Notes: a model not told the origin generated them from the letters alone. DNA of 9,531 nt from Methanosarcinales archaeon (GCA_030666885.1 DAOUWY010000048.1:1-9531), one strand, 5' to 3'; positions 1 to 6,423 are shown, counted from the stretch's first letter. Numbers and translations: made by a program.

Positions 1-446
1 AGCAGATATGAACACAGTCCTACCAGTTCCCATGCAATAAAGAACTGGAGGATATTATCTGACAGCACAACACCCAGCATAGCAGCAGTGAACAATGCAG
101 TCTCTGCAAAATATCTGGGTTTGGCTGGATCATGTGCCATATAACCTATGGCATAGATGTGGATGAGCAAACTCACAAAAGTGACCATCATCAACATTAC
201 GCTTGCCAGGGGATCGATCAAAATCCCAACATTCAATACTGAAAACCAAGGCGCAGATACCTCAATGGGTATACCTGTGTTATGTATCTGTAAAAATGCC
301 AGTACAGATATAATACAGGATGTGGCGATTGCCAGTATCGGTATATGCCCTCCGCCCGAGGGTAGTTTATTGCCGAAAGCAAGGGTAAGTACGAATGCTA
401 ACACCGGAAGTGCCGGTATCAAATATACTATATTATCAACATCCAT
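1..446 (-). CDS. fpoL: FpoL, F420H2 dehydrogenase subunit L (NuoL/antiporter-like), 5' part only
   Basis: Large membrane subunit of the F420H2 dehydrogenase, homologous to NuoL and to Mrp-type antiporters, which carries one of the ion-pumping channels. The frame is open from an ATG at 446 to the left window edge, giving 148 codons; the remaining three quarters or so of the gene lies outside. The translation begins MDVDNIVYLIPALPVL and shows hydrophobic segments at about residues 5-25, 36-53 and 74-100. NuoL hallmarks are IDPLASVM (77-84), the stretch LIHIYAIGYM (94-103) and WELVGLCSYLL (139-149), whose Glu140 corresponds to the conserved TM5 glutamate of the family. The start is supported by a GAGGTGG SD just upstream, beginning inside the end of fpoK; fpoK stops 3 bp before this ATG. 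The family and the partial state are clear. Choosing fpoL over fqoL rests on gene order. Confidence 0.93.
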   Translation of the reverse strand, partial: MDVDNIVYLIPALPVLAFVLTLAFGNKLPSGGGHIPILAIATSCIISVLAFLQIHNTGIPIEVSAPWFSVLNVGILIDPLASVMLMMVTFVSLLIHIYAIGYMAHDPAKPRYFAETALFTAAMLGVVLSDNILQFFIAWELVGLCSYL

Positions 447-449
447 ATC

Positions 450-752
450 TTACCACCTCAGGATGTTGATGTTGTCAATATTGACATTGTTCTTAGACCT
501 GAATATACTCATTAATATTGCAAACCCGATAGCTGCTTCAGCCGCTGCCAAAGCAATGGAAAACAGTACAAAAACATGACCGTTCACCTGGCTGAAATGT
601 GATGCAAATGCTATCAGGTTGATGTTGGCTGCATTGAGCATCAGTTCCACACACATCATGATCATAATTCCTGACCTTAATGTCATCACTCCATAAGCAC
701 CAATGCAAAACACAATGGCTGCAACAATTAGATAATAACTGACCGGTAACAT
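450..752 (-). CDS. fpoK: FpoK, F420H2 dehydrogenase subunit K (NuoK-like)
   Basis: Small membrane subunit equivalent to NuoK/MrpC, part of the proton path between the quinone-reducing end and the antiporter-like subunits. It has 100 residues, the usual family length, and three predicted membrane helices (about 5-23, 28-50 and 60-84). Glu36 in CVELMLNAANINL and Glu72 in AAAEAAIGFAI fall at the same positions as the two essential glutamates of E. coli NuoK. The hydrophilic tail after residue 85 is rich in Asn and Ile. The ATG overlaps the TAA stop of fpoJ2 by one base (TAATG), and a GGAGGAG SD lies inside the fpoJ2 end, so translation is probably coupled. Confidence 0.95.
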   Translation of the reverse strand: MLPVSYYLIVAAIVFCIGAYGVMTLRSGIMIMMCVELMLNAANINLIAFASHFSQVNGHVFVLFSIALAAAEAAIGFAILMSIFRSKNNVNIDNINILRW

Positions 753-1060
753 TACTCCTCCTCCTTCTTGGCCATGTAAAGACTTCCTAACAGCGCCGCT
801 AACAGGACCAGTGCAAGGACCTCGAACGGGATTACATATTTGGTGAACAACAGTCCACCCACATGTTCAATCCCACTTGCATCCTTTGAGCCGTCCTCCC
901 AGACTGTATAATCAATAGGTACACTTTCCGGCAGAGTGCCAGGCACAAAAGGCCCTAATCCGGCAACATTAACTATCGCAAGCAATAATGCCGCTAACAA
1001 TAAAAGTGCAGTCAACAGGCTAATTACTCTACCTGTACCTGATAATTGTTCCATATTCAC
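752..1060 (-). CDS. fpoJ: FpoJ2, C-terminal half of the NuoJ-like subunit
   Basis: Second of two adjacent J-type genes; Methanosarcina fpo operons likewise carry two J genes. Its 102 residues correspond to the C-terminal part of NuoJ: a helix at about 12-33, an extracytoplasmic loop of about 40 residues containing VGGLLFTKYVIPFE, and a final helix at about 75-94 ending in a charged KKEEE tail. The GLLFTKYVIPFEVLA segment is the recognisable NuoJ C-terminal signature (normally G..LfT.Y..PFE). The first possible start is a GTG at 1060, which overlaps the fpoJ1 stop as GTGA. An ATG at 1054, two codons later, is 10 nt from the GAGGAGG SD and is equally plausible. The split form is typical of the family and not a frameshift. 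Confidence 0.9.
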   Translation of the reverse strand: MNMEQLSGTGRVISLLTALLLLAALLLAIVNVAGLGPFVPGTLPESVPIDYTVWEDGSKDASGIEHVGGLLFTKYVIPFEVLALVLLAALLGSLYMAKKEEE

Positions 1061-1317
1061 TCCACCTCCTCGTTTCTCGTAGTAAGCATTACTGCAAAGA
1101 GTATCATCACACCAATGGCTCCTACATACACCAGTATCTGCACTACAGCTACGAACTGCGCACTAAGCAACACATAAAATCCGGCAGCACTCATCATAGC
1201 TATAACACAATGGAAAGCACTGTGTACTACTTCCTTTGATTTTACCACCATGATGGACGAACCGATCATGATTATTGATATGATTGCAAATGGTATGATC
1301 TGTAAGTCTAATGTCAT
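1057..1317 (-). CDS. fpoJ: FpoJ1, N-terminal half of the NuoJ-like subunit
   Basis: Membrane subunit of 86 residues matching the N-terminal three helices of NuoJ (about 5-24, 29-50 and 53-76). The segment VVQILVYVGAIGVMILFAVML is the highly conserved NuoJ TM3, the helix whose pi-bulge is linked to proton transfer in complex I structures; the typical Tyr-Val-Gly-Ala-Ile is intact. The ATG at 1317 overlaps the fpoI stop by 4 bp (ATGA), and a run of six Gs lies 8 nt upstream as SD. The gene ends in EEVE with a TGA that overlaps or abuts fpoJ2. Antisense and out-of-frame reading frames over this gene look like shadows. Confidence 0.92.
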   Translation of the reverse strand: MTLDLQIIPFAIISIIMIGSSIMVVKSKEVVHSAFHCVIAMMSAAGFYVLLSAQFVAVVQILVYVGAIGVMILFAVMLTTRNEEVE

Positions 1318-1709
1318 TTCGTATACCCCCCTGTCCTGCCTTCAAGTTCGGCTTTATTCGGAGCGGCAAGCTGGTCAGGACTGTAGACTGTTTCTTCTTT
1401 GGTCCAGCAAGCCATCTCAAAGTGTTTTGTCATAGACAGTGCCCCATTCGGACAAAAATCAACACACAGTCCGCAGAACATACAATGCCCGTTATCAAAT
1501 TGTGGATACCATTTTCTGCTTTTTACTATCTCAATAACATTATTGGGACACATCTGGGAACATATACCGCACCCTACACATTTATCCATATCCAGATGTT
1601 GCTGTCCCCTGAATGCATCAGGCAGATCCATAATTTCTTCCGGATACAGTCTCGTTACAGATTTTGTATATACAGTGCGAAGAGTTATTTGTAAATTTTT
1701 TAATACCAT
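1314..1709 (-). CDS. fpoI: FpoI, 2x[4Fe-4S] ferredoxin-type subunit (NuoI-like)
   Basis: Peripheral electron-transfer subunit equivalent to NuoI, passing electrons from the F420H2-oxidising input module toward cluster N2 in FpoB. Its 131 residues hold two classical ferredoxin motifs: Cys44-x2-Cys47-x2-Cys50-x3-Cys54-Pro and Cys76-x2-Cys79-x2-Cys82-x3-Cys86-Pro, eight ligands for two [4Fe-4S] clusters. The first 40 residues include YPEE, usual in NuoI proteins; the tail after residue 100 is hydrophilic. The start at 1709 is fixed by a strong AGGAGGGG SD 6 nt upstream, which itself contains the TAG stop of fpoH. The end overlaps fpoJ1 by 4 bp. Confidence 0.95.
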   Translation of the reverse strand: MVLKNLQITLRTVYTKSVTRLYPEEIMDLPDAFRGQQHLDMDKCVGCGICSQMCPNNVIEIVKSRKWYPQFDNGHCMFCGLCVDFCPNGALSMTKHFEMACWTKEETVYSPDQLAAPNKAELEGRTGGYTK

Positions 1710-1715
1710 CTTTTT

Positions 1716-1724
1716 CCCCTCCTA
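1716..1724 (-). promoter_or_regulatory. SD of fpoI fused to the fpoH stop codon
   Basis: On the minus strand this reads TAGGAGGGG. The first three bases are the fpoH stop and AGGAGGGG is the ribosome binding site of fpoI, 6 nt before its ATG. A terminating ribosome would sit on the next initiation site, which suggests translational coupling. Confidence 0.75.
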
Positions 1725-2774
1725 GGTCCAAATTAATCCAATGATAGTTGACCACACAAGGTTCAGCAAAGCAAGTGGAATTAATACCTTCCAGCCTATA
1801 TCGATGACTTGGTCGATCCTGTATCTGGGCAGGGCAGCTCTGATCCATATGAAAAGCATCATCACTATAATTACCTTGGCAATCACCCAGAAGATTCCTG
1901 GAATGTATAAGTTACCGACAATCGGGAGACCATTCCATCCACCCAGGAATATCAGGGTAACAATAAAAGAACCTACAACTGCATGGAGATATTCGGCAAA
2001 GAATGCCAGCCCCCATCTCATTCCGCTGTATTCCGTAGCCCATCCTGCGATGAGTTCTTCTTCTGCTTCAGTCTGGTCAAAGGGTATTCGTCCCACATCA
2101 GCCAACAGGGCTATGAAGAATACTACAAAACCCAACGGCTGAGCAATAATGAACCATATACTTGACTGGGCTTCCACTATTTCCACAATATCCAGTGAAT
2201 GCGCCATTACCGCCACACTAATAATACAAATACCCAGTGGAACTTCGTAACCGATCATCTTTGCTACGTTCCTGAAACCCGCCAGCACTGAATATTTACT
2301 GCTTGAACCCCATCCTGCCATAAATGTAGCAAAGATGGCCAATCCCGACACAGCTTCAAGATACAGGATACTGATATCCATCCGGGATACTGCTACTGCA
2401 TAATAGTTCCCGTTGATATAAAGATAATCGAAGGGAATTACTGCCACCATCAAAAAACCTGATGTAAGTGCAACAATCGGTGCACCGACAAATAACCATT
2501 TATCAGCCTTTGCAGGTATAATATCTTCTTTAGTGAACAGTTTGATAGCATCTGCGATCAACTGCAGTACTCCAAATCGACCGCCTACACGGTTGGGACC
2601 GATCCTGGATTGCATATCTCCCAGGAACTTGCGCTCAAGGTATACCATTACAAGAGCTCCGCCGAACACAGCTCCTATCACAAGCCCGCCAAGAACGCCC
2701 CTGATCCAGGGCGCAAATTGATTGGATGCAAAAATAATAACAAGGTAATTCATAATAGTTTCAAATATTGCCAT
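1722..2774 (-). CDS. fpoH: FpoH, F420H2 dehydrogenase subunit H (NuoH-like)
   Basis: Membrane subunit that joins the peripheral arm to the membrane arm and forms part of the cavity for the lipophilic acceptor (methanophenazine or a quinone). It has 350 residues, close to bacterial NuoH, with about eight hydrophobic helices. Conserved family segments are ERKFLGDMQSRIGPNRVG (47-64), LIADAIKLFTKED (72-84), the acidic loop PFDQTEAEEELIAGWATEYS (231-250), and RAALPRYRIDQ (312-322). These line the acceptor channel and the start of the central hydrophilic axis in complex I structures. The start at 2774 has a textbook AGGAGGTG SD 6 nt upstream. The gene lies 12 bp after fpoD and 12 bp before fpoI. 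Confidence 0.96.
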   Translation of the reverse strand: MAIFETIMNYLVIIFASNQFAPWIRGVLGGLVIGAVFGGALVMVYLERKFLGDMQSRIGPNRVGGRFGVLQLIADAIKLFTKEDIIPAKADKWLFVGAPIVALTSGFLMVAVIPFDYLYINGNYYAVAVSRMDISILYLEAVSGLAIFATFMAGWGSSSKYSVLAGFRNVAKMIGYEVPLGICIISVAVMAHSLDIVEIVEAQSSIWFIIAQPLGFVVFFIALLADVGRIPFDQTEAEEELIAGWATEYSGMRWGLAFFAEYLHAVVGSFIVTLIFLGGWNGLPIVGNLYIPGIFWVIAKVIIVMMLFIWIRAALPRYRIDQVIDIGWKVLIPLALLNLVWSTIIGLIWT

Positions 2775-2780
2775 AAATCA

Positions 2781-2789
2781 CACCTCCTA
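2781..2789 (-). promoter_or_regulatory. SD of fpoH fused to the fpoD stop codon
   Basis: The minus strand reads TAGGAGGTG: the TAG ends fpoD and AGGAGGTG is the SD of fpoH with a 6-nt spacer. It is the same arrangement as at the fpoH/fpoI junction; fpoC/fpoD (TAGGTGA at 3924-3930) is a weaker version. Confidence 0.75.
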
Positions 2790-3917
2790 CCTGTCTACCT
2801 CACTGGTACAAGAATCCATACTCGCTGCTATGGCTGCCACATCAGCCACGTATCCTCCCAGCAATAATGGCGGAAGTGCCTGTGCCGTAGCAAATGCAGG
2901 ACCTCTTATCCTGAAACGATATGGTTTATCGGAACCGTCAGAAATTATGTACATTCCCATTTCTCCCCTCGGATCTTCAATACGGGCATACACCTCTCCG
3001 GCTTTAGGCCGCGTGATATATGGTGTTACATCCTGCTTATACGGACCCGAAGGCATCTGGTCCAGACACTGCTCAATAATATAGATACTCTCAAGAATCT
3101 CCAGCAGTCGTACTTTGACCCGTGAAAATACATCACCATCATTCTGGGTGATCACCTTAAAATCAAGATCATCATATACCAGGTAAGGTTCCATCCGCCT
3201 CAGGTCATACTCCACACCTGTAGCCCTTAAAGGTGGTCCAGCCACTCCAAGTTCACTGGCTTCTTTGGGAGTTAATACTCCTACACCTTTAGTCCTTCTC
3301 TGGTAGATCGAATCACTGGACATCATCTCATCATGGGATTTGATCTGTTTCTTTAGCTCGCCCAGGGTTTTTAATGCCATCTCCTTATAGCCTGGCGGCA
3401 GGTCGTTCGCTACCCCGCCGAACCTTGCATAATTATGGTTCAGTCTGGAGCCTGTGATAGCTTCCAGCAGGGACACTACTCCTTCCCGCTCCCTGACCAT
3501 ATAGATAAACATGGTCAAAAAACCCACATCTGTAGCATATTCACCAATTCCTAACAGATGGCTCTGTAATCTGCAAAGTTCATTAGTTAATACCCTGAGA
3601 TACATGGCACGATCTGTAGGTTCTATGCCCAACAGTTCCTCAACACCACGGCAATATACATCGTTGTTGGAATTGGAGGCAAGATAACATATCCTGTCTG
3701 TCAACGGAAGGATCTGGAGATATGTCCTGTCTTCAAACACCTTTTCCATACCTTTATGAATATAACCGATCTTGAGTTCGGCTTCCCTTATTGTTTCACC
3801 CTCTATCTTCAGGTCAAGCAAAAAGGGACCAGGCTGCAACGGATGCTGTGGCCCGAGATGCAGGAGTATCTCAGATGGTTTGGTCGGGGAAGTGATTTGA
3901 GTTGCTTCATGCGTCAT
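2787..3917 (-). CDS. fpoD: FpoD, F420H2 dehydrogenase subunit D (NuoD, 49-kDa type)
   Basis: Peripheral-arm subunit related to the large subunit of NiFe hydrogenases, which together with FpoB forms the acceptor-reducing site near cluster N2. It has 376 residues, normal for a stand-alone NuoD. Motifs in order: LGPQHPLQPGP (21-31, the archaeal variant of GPQHPSTHG), GYIHKGMEK (51-59), RLQSHLLGIGE (116-126), GSRLNHNYARFGGV (156-169), PYLVYDDLDFKV in the middle, and the C-terminal SEVDR. As in other complex I homologues, the Ni-binding cysteines of hydrogenases are absent. The ATG at 3917 follows an SD (AGGTGA) that includes the fpoC stop, 10 bp after fpoC. Confidence 0.96.
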   Translation of the reverse strand: MTHEATQITSPTKPSEILLHLGPQHPLQPGPFLLDLKIEGETIREAELKIGYIHKGMEKVFEDRTYLQILPLTDRICYLASNSNNDVYCRGVEELLGIEPTDRAMYLRVLTNELCRLQSHLLGIGEYATDVGFLTMFIYMVREREGVVSLLEAITGSRLNHNYARFGGVANDLPPGYKEMALKTLGELKKQIKSHDEMMSSDSIYQRRTKGVGVLTPKEASELGVAGPPLRATGVEYDLRRMEPYLVYDDLDFKVITQNDGDVFSRVKVRLLEILESIYIIEQCLDQMPSGPYKQDVTPYITRPKAGEVYARIEDPRGEMGMYIISDGSDKPYRFRIRGPAFATAQALPPLLLGGYVADVAAIAASMDSCTSEVDR

Positions 3918-3927
3918 TATTCATCAC

Positions 3928-4395
3928 CTATGTTAAATCGGGATACCCGGCGTAATCTTTACGCAGTGGCCATTCTCCTTCCATTTCTTCTACCAGTAAT
4001 AGAACCTTCATATACGGACAATCATTAAATTTGATCCCATAAAGTTCATACGTTTCCCTTTCATACCAGTTTGCATTCCAGTAAATACCACAAAGTGAGT
4101 CAATATTCGGATCATCCCTTGGTATTGAAGCTTTTAATGTTATGACCAACGGTGCCGAATATGATGTGACATGATATACTACCTCCATTTTATCAGGAGG
4201 ATAATCCACACCTGATACACAGGAAAGATGGTCGAAACCGTTGTCAAGTAAAAACTGCATGATATCTTTTACTTTCCCCGGATCTATTCTTGCCACCGCC
4301 CTGTTAGGTGAGGGAACATCCACATCAGAAACTGCATCCTTGAACGTATTTGACAGTTCTATCATGATGGTTTTATCGATTTTTTCATCTACCAT
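3928..4395 (-). CDS. fpoC: FpoC, F420H2 dehydrogenase subunit C (NuoC, 30-kDa type)
   Basis: Structural peripheral-arm subunit equivalent to the 30-kDa NuoC, without cofactors, which clamps FpoD. It has 155 residues. The first 30 are variable; an alpha/beta core follows with DHLSCVSGVDYP (55-66), and then the signature WYERETYELYGIKF (110-123) and EEMEGEWPLRKDY (136-148), which are diagnostic of the family. The usual His-Pro after the signature is replaced here by NDCPYM. It starts 3 bp after fpoB with a GGTGGTG SD inside the fpoB end. NuoC and NuoD remain separate genes here, not fused as in E. coli. Confidence 0.95.
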   Translation of the reverse strand: MVDEKIDKTIMIELSNTFKDAVSDVDVPSPNRAVARIDPGKVKDIMQFLLDNGFDHLSCVSGVDYPPDKMEVVYHVTSYSAPLVITLKASIPRDDPNIDSLCGIYWNANWYERETYELYGIKFNDCPYMKVLLLVEEMEGEWPLRKDYAGYPDLT

Positions 4396-4398
4396 ATT

Positions 4399-4941
4399 TT
4401 ACACACCACCATCTGCCGGATTTGGTATTACAGTCCTGTCCTGCTCAGCCACGATCTTTTTCTGGAGTTCAATAAAACCCTGCAAAAGGGCTTCGGGTCT
4501 AGGCGGACAGCCAGGAATGTAAATATCCACAGGGAATATTTCATCAAGATGTGTGACTGTACTATATGACTCCCACCAGGGGCCACCGGATATTGCACAT
4601 TCACCCATCATTAATATCCACTTCGGTTCTAACATCTGGTCCCAGACCCTTTGCAAAGCAGGCAGGTATTTCTTGCTAACATAACCACTGATCATCATTA
4701 CATCAGCCTGTCTCGGGGAACACCTCGGGATGATGCCAAACCTGTCAGTATCATAATGGGCAACACCTACGCATATTTGTTCTATTCCGCAACAACCCAT
4801 CGGATGGGTCATGAACCATAAAGAGTTCTTTCTGCCCCAGTTCAAAATTTTCTGGAGCGGTGAATTTTTAATGAACTCTTGTATTGCACTGGCAGAAGTG
4901 ACCGAAACATTCGGTGGAAGCTCACTATCTATCTCACCCAT
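4399..4941 (-). CDS. fpoB: FpoB, F420H2 dehydrogenase subunit B (NuoB, cluster N2)
   Basis: Carries the terminal [4Fe-4S] cluster N2 that reduces the membrane electron carrier. Cluster ligands are visible as the tandem cysteines in HPMGCCGIE, the cysteine in GECAISGG, and the cysteine in PGCPPRPEALLQG (Cys50, Cys51, Cys115 and Cys145 from this start). I chose the ATG at 4941 (MGEIDSEL, 180 residues) because it has a GGGGG SD 9 nt upstream and overlaps fpoA by 13 bp. An in-frame ATG at 4962 would add MEEGGLG, but its upstream sequence (ACTTATATATGA) has no SD. Two further residue patterns, PRCSPRQADVMMISG and EIFPVDIYIPGCPP, are standard for the family. The gene lies second in the operon between fpoA and fpoC. 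Confidence 0.93.
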   Translation of the reverse strand: MGEIDSELPPNVSVTSASAIQEFIKNSPLQKILNWGRKNSLWFMTHPMGCCGIEQICVGVAHYDTDRFGIIPRCSPRQADVMMISGYVSKKYLPALQRVWDQMLEPKWILMMGECAISGGPWWESYSTVTHLDEIFPVDIYIPGCPPRPEALLQGFIELQKKIVAEQDRTVIPNPADGGV

Positions 4942-5327
4942 TCCAAGACCCCCTTCTTCCATTCATATATAAGTCCCAATAGTACAACAATCATAAACAA
5001 TACCATCGCTAAAATGCTAAATCCTGTAGTAAAACCTGGTGTAGTTGCAATCACAGTCTCATTCACATAAACAGTAACCCATGGGTAAAGGAACAACAAT
5101 TCAACATCAAACAATACAAAAAGTATTGCATATGCATAATATTCAACATTGAACATCATATTCGCGCTACCACTGGGCACAGAACCACTTTCATAGGTTG
5201 TGAACTTGATTATGTTCTTGCTTCTCGGCGATAACTGCTTTACAATAAACATTATTGCCAAGGGTATTACTAAACCAAATAGAATGAAAATAGCTACAGG
5301 TATAAAATTATCAATAATTTCCTCCAT
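4929..5327 (-). CDS. fpoA: FpoA, F420H2 dehydrogenase subunit A (NuoA-like), first gene of the operon
   Basis: Small membrane subunit equivalent to NuoA/ND3, located at the junction of the two arms. It has 132 residues and three helices (about 9-30, 63-86 and 100-121). Family marks are TTYESGSVPSGSA (43-55), the loop that moves in complex I during turnover, and FVLFDVELLFLYPW (70-83), whose Asp74 and Glu76 match the conserved acidic residues of NuoA TM2. The archaeal version keeps YESG in place of the YECG of many other complexes. The start at 5327 follows an AGGTGA SD and lies about 45 bp from a strong TATA element, making it the first gene of the transcript. It ends in TAG, overlapping fpoB. 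Confidence 0.96.
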   Translation of the reverse strand: MEEIIDNFIPVAIFILFGLVIPLAIMFIVKQLSPRSKNIIKFTTYESGSVPSGSANMMFNVEYYAYAILFVLFDVELLFLYPWVTVYVNETVIATTPGFTTGFSILAMVLFMIVVLLGLIYEWKKGVLEWVR

Positions 5328-5368
5328 ATCATCACCTATATGTCCTTTCGATATTGAGAGTTGAATTC

Positions 5369-5380
5369 TATATATAAAAA
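5369..5380 (-). promoter_or_regulatory. TATA box of the fpo operon
   Basis: The minus strand reads TTTTTATATATA, the strongest archaeal TATA-like element in the 175-bp gap. With the usual spacing of about 26 bp, transcription would begin near 5348, leaving a leader of about 20 nt that contains the AGGTGA SD of fpoA. The position is inferred from consensus only. Confidence 0.6.
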
Positions 5381-5394
5381 TGTTATGAAATGTT

Positions 5395-5417
5395 CATGGG
5401 ATTTTAGTTGTCCCATG
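5395..5417. repeat. 7-bp inverted repeat upstream of the fpo TATA box (candidate operator)
   Basis: The arms CATGGGA (5395-5401) and TCCCATG (5411-5417) are perfect reverse complements separated by 9 bp (TTTTAGTTG). The repeat lies about 15 bp upstream of the TATA box, where archaeal activators often bind. A regulator-binding role is inferred. It could also fold in the 3' tail of the DUF366 transcript, but no T-run follows it. Confidence 0.45.
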
Positions 5418-5458
5418 TTTCGTTATCGAGAATAGCAAGTTAAACTTAAAATACCAAC

Positions 5459-5464
5459 AAAAAA
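5459..5464 (-). terminator. Poly-T tract after the DUF366 gene
   Basis: About 40 nt past the DUF366 stop the minus strand reads GATTTTTTG. Archaeal RNA polymerase terminates at short T-runs without needing a hairpin. The tract would separate this transcript from the fpo promoter; T6 is modest. Confidence 0.4.
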
Positions 5465-5502
5465 TCCTCACTTCAGTTGGATCAACTTGATGCCGGACCA
5501 GA

Positions 5503-6063
5503 TCAAAGTCCCTTTGTTTTCACAATATCAAACTCTATGTCATCGACCTCGGCTGCAAAAGCAGTGGCAATCTCCTTTCCCACACCTATAAAATCAGTGA
5601 TGCCCACATCCCCCAGACAGGCAACTTCCACATCATGAGGCGTGCCATTACATGAAATATTAATGCCAAAATGTATTTTCTCAGAGGAAATCCCTGCAGA
5701 TGCTATACTGACACTCAATTTACCGCTACCAATAAAAAGATCATCACCTTTGCGTATCGATTCTATGCCGTGGTGTAATAAGACATCCTTTGCACAGACA
5801 ACCAGCAAGCGCTGCATATAATATGCAAGCCTGATGCTGCCCGGTGAATCGAACCTCTCAACTATGAAGTGCAGCATATCCCCGCCCTTGATGGCCAGAT
5901 TATTCTGCAGGTCTTCCAGGTCCTTGATATTTGAATCCAAAATATCCATAGCCCCCCTGAACAACACAATGCTGTCGCCGGAAATACCTTTTGAATAGGC
6001 CCACAGCGGCTCTATCTGGGAGCCGTCATAATCCAGTGTGCCGGAGAGTATCTCTTTTTTCAT
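5503..6063 (-). CDS. DUF366 family protein, possibly lipoate/biotin-ligase-like
   Basis: A 186-residue soluble protein that I recognise as DUF366, a family common in archaea with no assigned biochemical role. No signal peptide or membrane segment is visible. Conserved blocks are LDYDGSQI (10-17), GDSIVLFRGAMDI (29-41), GGDMLHFIVERFD (60-72), RKGDDLFIGSGKLSVSIAS (104-122), KIHFGINI (129-136) and a C-terminal block ending in DIVKTKGL. The order GG-x4-H, then R-x-(N/D)DL, then a Lys followed by small and hydrophobic residues, then H-x-G, is reminiscent of LplA (GGGAVYH, GRNDLL, KKISG, HHGT) and of BirA-type ligases. By that comparison Lys115 would be the adenylate-contacting lysine. This parallel is inference from motif order. 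The start has no clear SD. The gene lies 39 bp after alba, with a T9 tract between. Confidence 0.82.
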   Translation of the reverse strand: MKKEILSGTLDYDGSQIEPLWAYSKGISGDSIVLFRGAMDILDSNIKDLEDLQNNLAIKGGDMLHFIVERFDSPGSIRLAYYMQRLLVVCAKDVLLHHGIESIRKGDDLFIGSGKLSVSIASAGISSEKIHFGINISCNGTPHDVEVACLGDVGITDFIGVGKEIATAFAAEVDDIEFDIVKTKGL

Positions 6064-6091
6064 GGAACTTGGTGCCCTGGGAAAATTAATT

Positions 6092-6100
6092 AAAAAAAAA
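6092..6100 (-). terminator. T9 tract directly after alba
   Basis: The alba stop TAG is followed within 2 nt on the minus strand by nine consecutive Ts, a typical intrinsic termination signal for archaeal RNA polymerase. It probably limits read-through from the presumably abundant alba mRNA into the DUF366 gene. No separate TATA box for DUF366 is evident in the remaining 28 bp, apart from AATTAATTTT. Confidence 0.6.
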
Positions 6101-6102
6101 TC

Positions 6103-6372
6103 CTACTTCCCTATTGTTATTTCCATTGCTGATACATTGGATTCGCCGCGGTCCGATGTTACCTTTTCTGTGGATATGAGAATTTCCTTCAATTCCACAT
6201 CATCGAGGAACCTGTTTCTCACCACTTCCGCAACATCAACAGCTCTTGAAATGGCCCTTCCGCGTGCCTTGATAGTCACATTATTGGCACCGCCGCTGAA
6301 CTGGGTTACCACTGCAAGTACATAGTTCATCACTGGTTTATTACCGATAAATACTACATCGTCATTTTCCAT
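6103..6372 (-). CDS. albA: Alba, archaeal chromatin / nucleic-acid-binding protein
   Basis: Small basic-surface protein that binds double-stranded DNA and RNA as a dimer and packages archaeal chromatin; related Alba-fold proteins occur in RNase P and MRP. It has 89 residues, the normal length, covering the whole fold. Diagnostic blocks are VFIGNKPVMNYVLAVV (7-22), where Lys12 corresponds to the lysine acetylated in Sulfolobus Alba, KARGRAISRAVDVAE (35-49), VRNRFL (51-56) in the protruding arm region, and SNVSAMEI (78-85). The ATG at 6372 has a GAGGTGG SD 4 nt upstream and its own AT-rich promoter, so it is probably transcribed apart from acdAB. A T9 tract ends the unit. Confidence 0.96.
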   Translation of the reverse strand: MENDDVVFIGNKPVMNYVLAVVTQFSGGANNVTIKARGRAISRAVDVAEVVRNRFLDDVELKEILISTEKVTSDRGESNVSAMEITIGK

Positions 6373-6423
6373 TGTGCCACCTCATTGAAATCAATATCAG
6401 TATAATACTTTTCAGCTATTCTA

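Noticed and set aside
157..579. Plus-strand reading frame of 140 codons opposite fpoL and fpoK.
   Set aside because: It lies antisense to two well-identified membrane genes and its protein resembles nothing I know; it looks like a coding shadow.
752..1317. Two short J-type genes could be one NuoJ broken by a frameshift.
   Set aside because: Methanosarcina fpo operons also carry two J genes, each with its own start and SD here, and the overlap is a clean 4-bp coupling.
1163..1420. Minus-strand out-of-frame reading frame over the fpoI/fpoJ1 junction.
   Set aside because: It overlaps two confidently assigned genes in another frame and has no SD or recognisable motif.
3817..3854. FpoD reads GPQHPLQPGP instead of the common GPQHPSTHG.
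   Set aside because: As far as I recall this is the usual variant in archaeal FpoD proteins, so it is not a lesion.
5438..5450. Small palindrome AAGTTAAACTT downstream of the DUF366 gene.
   Set aside because: Five-base AT-rich arms are expected by chance in such sequence and it has no clear relation to a promoter.
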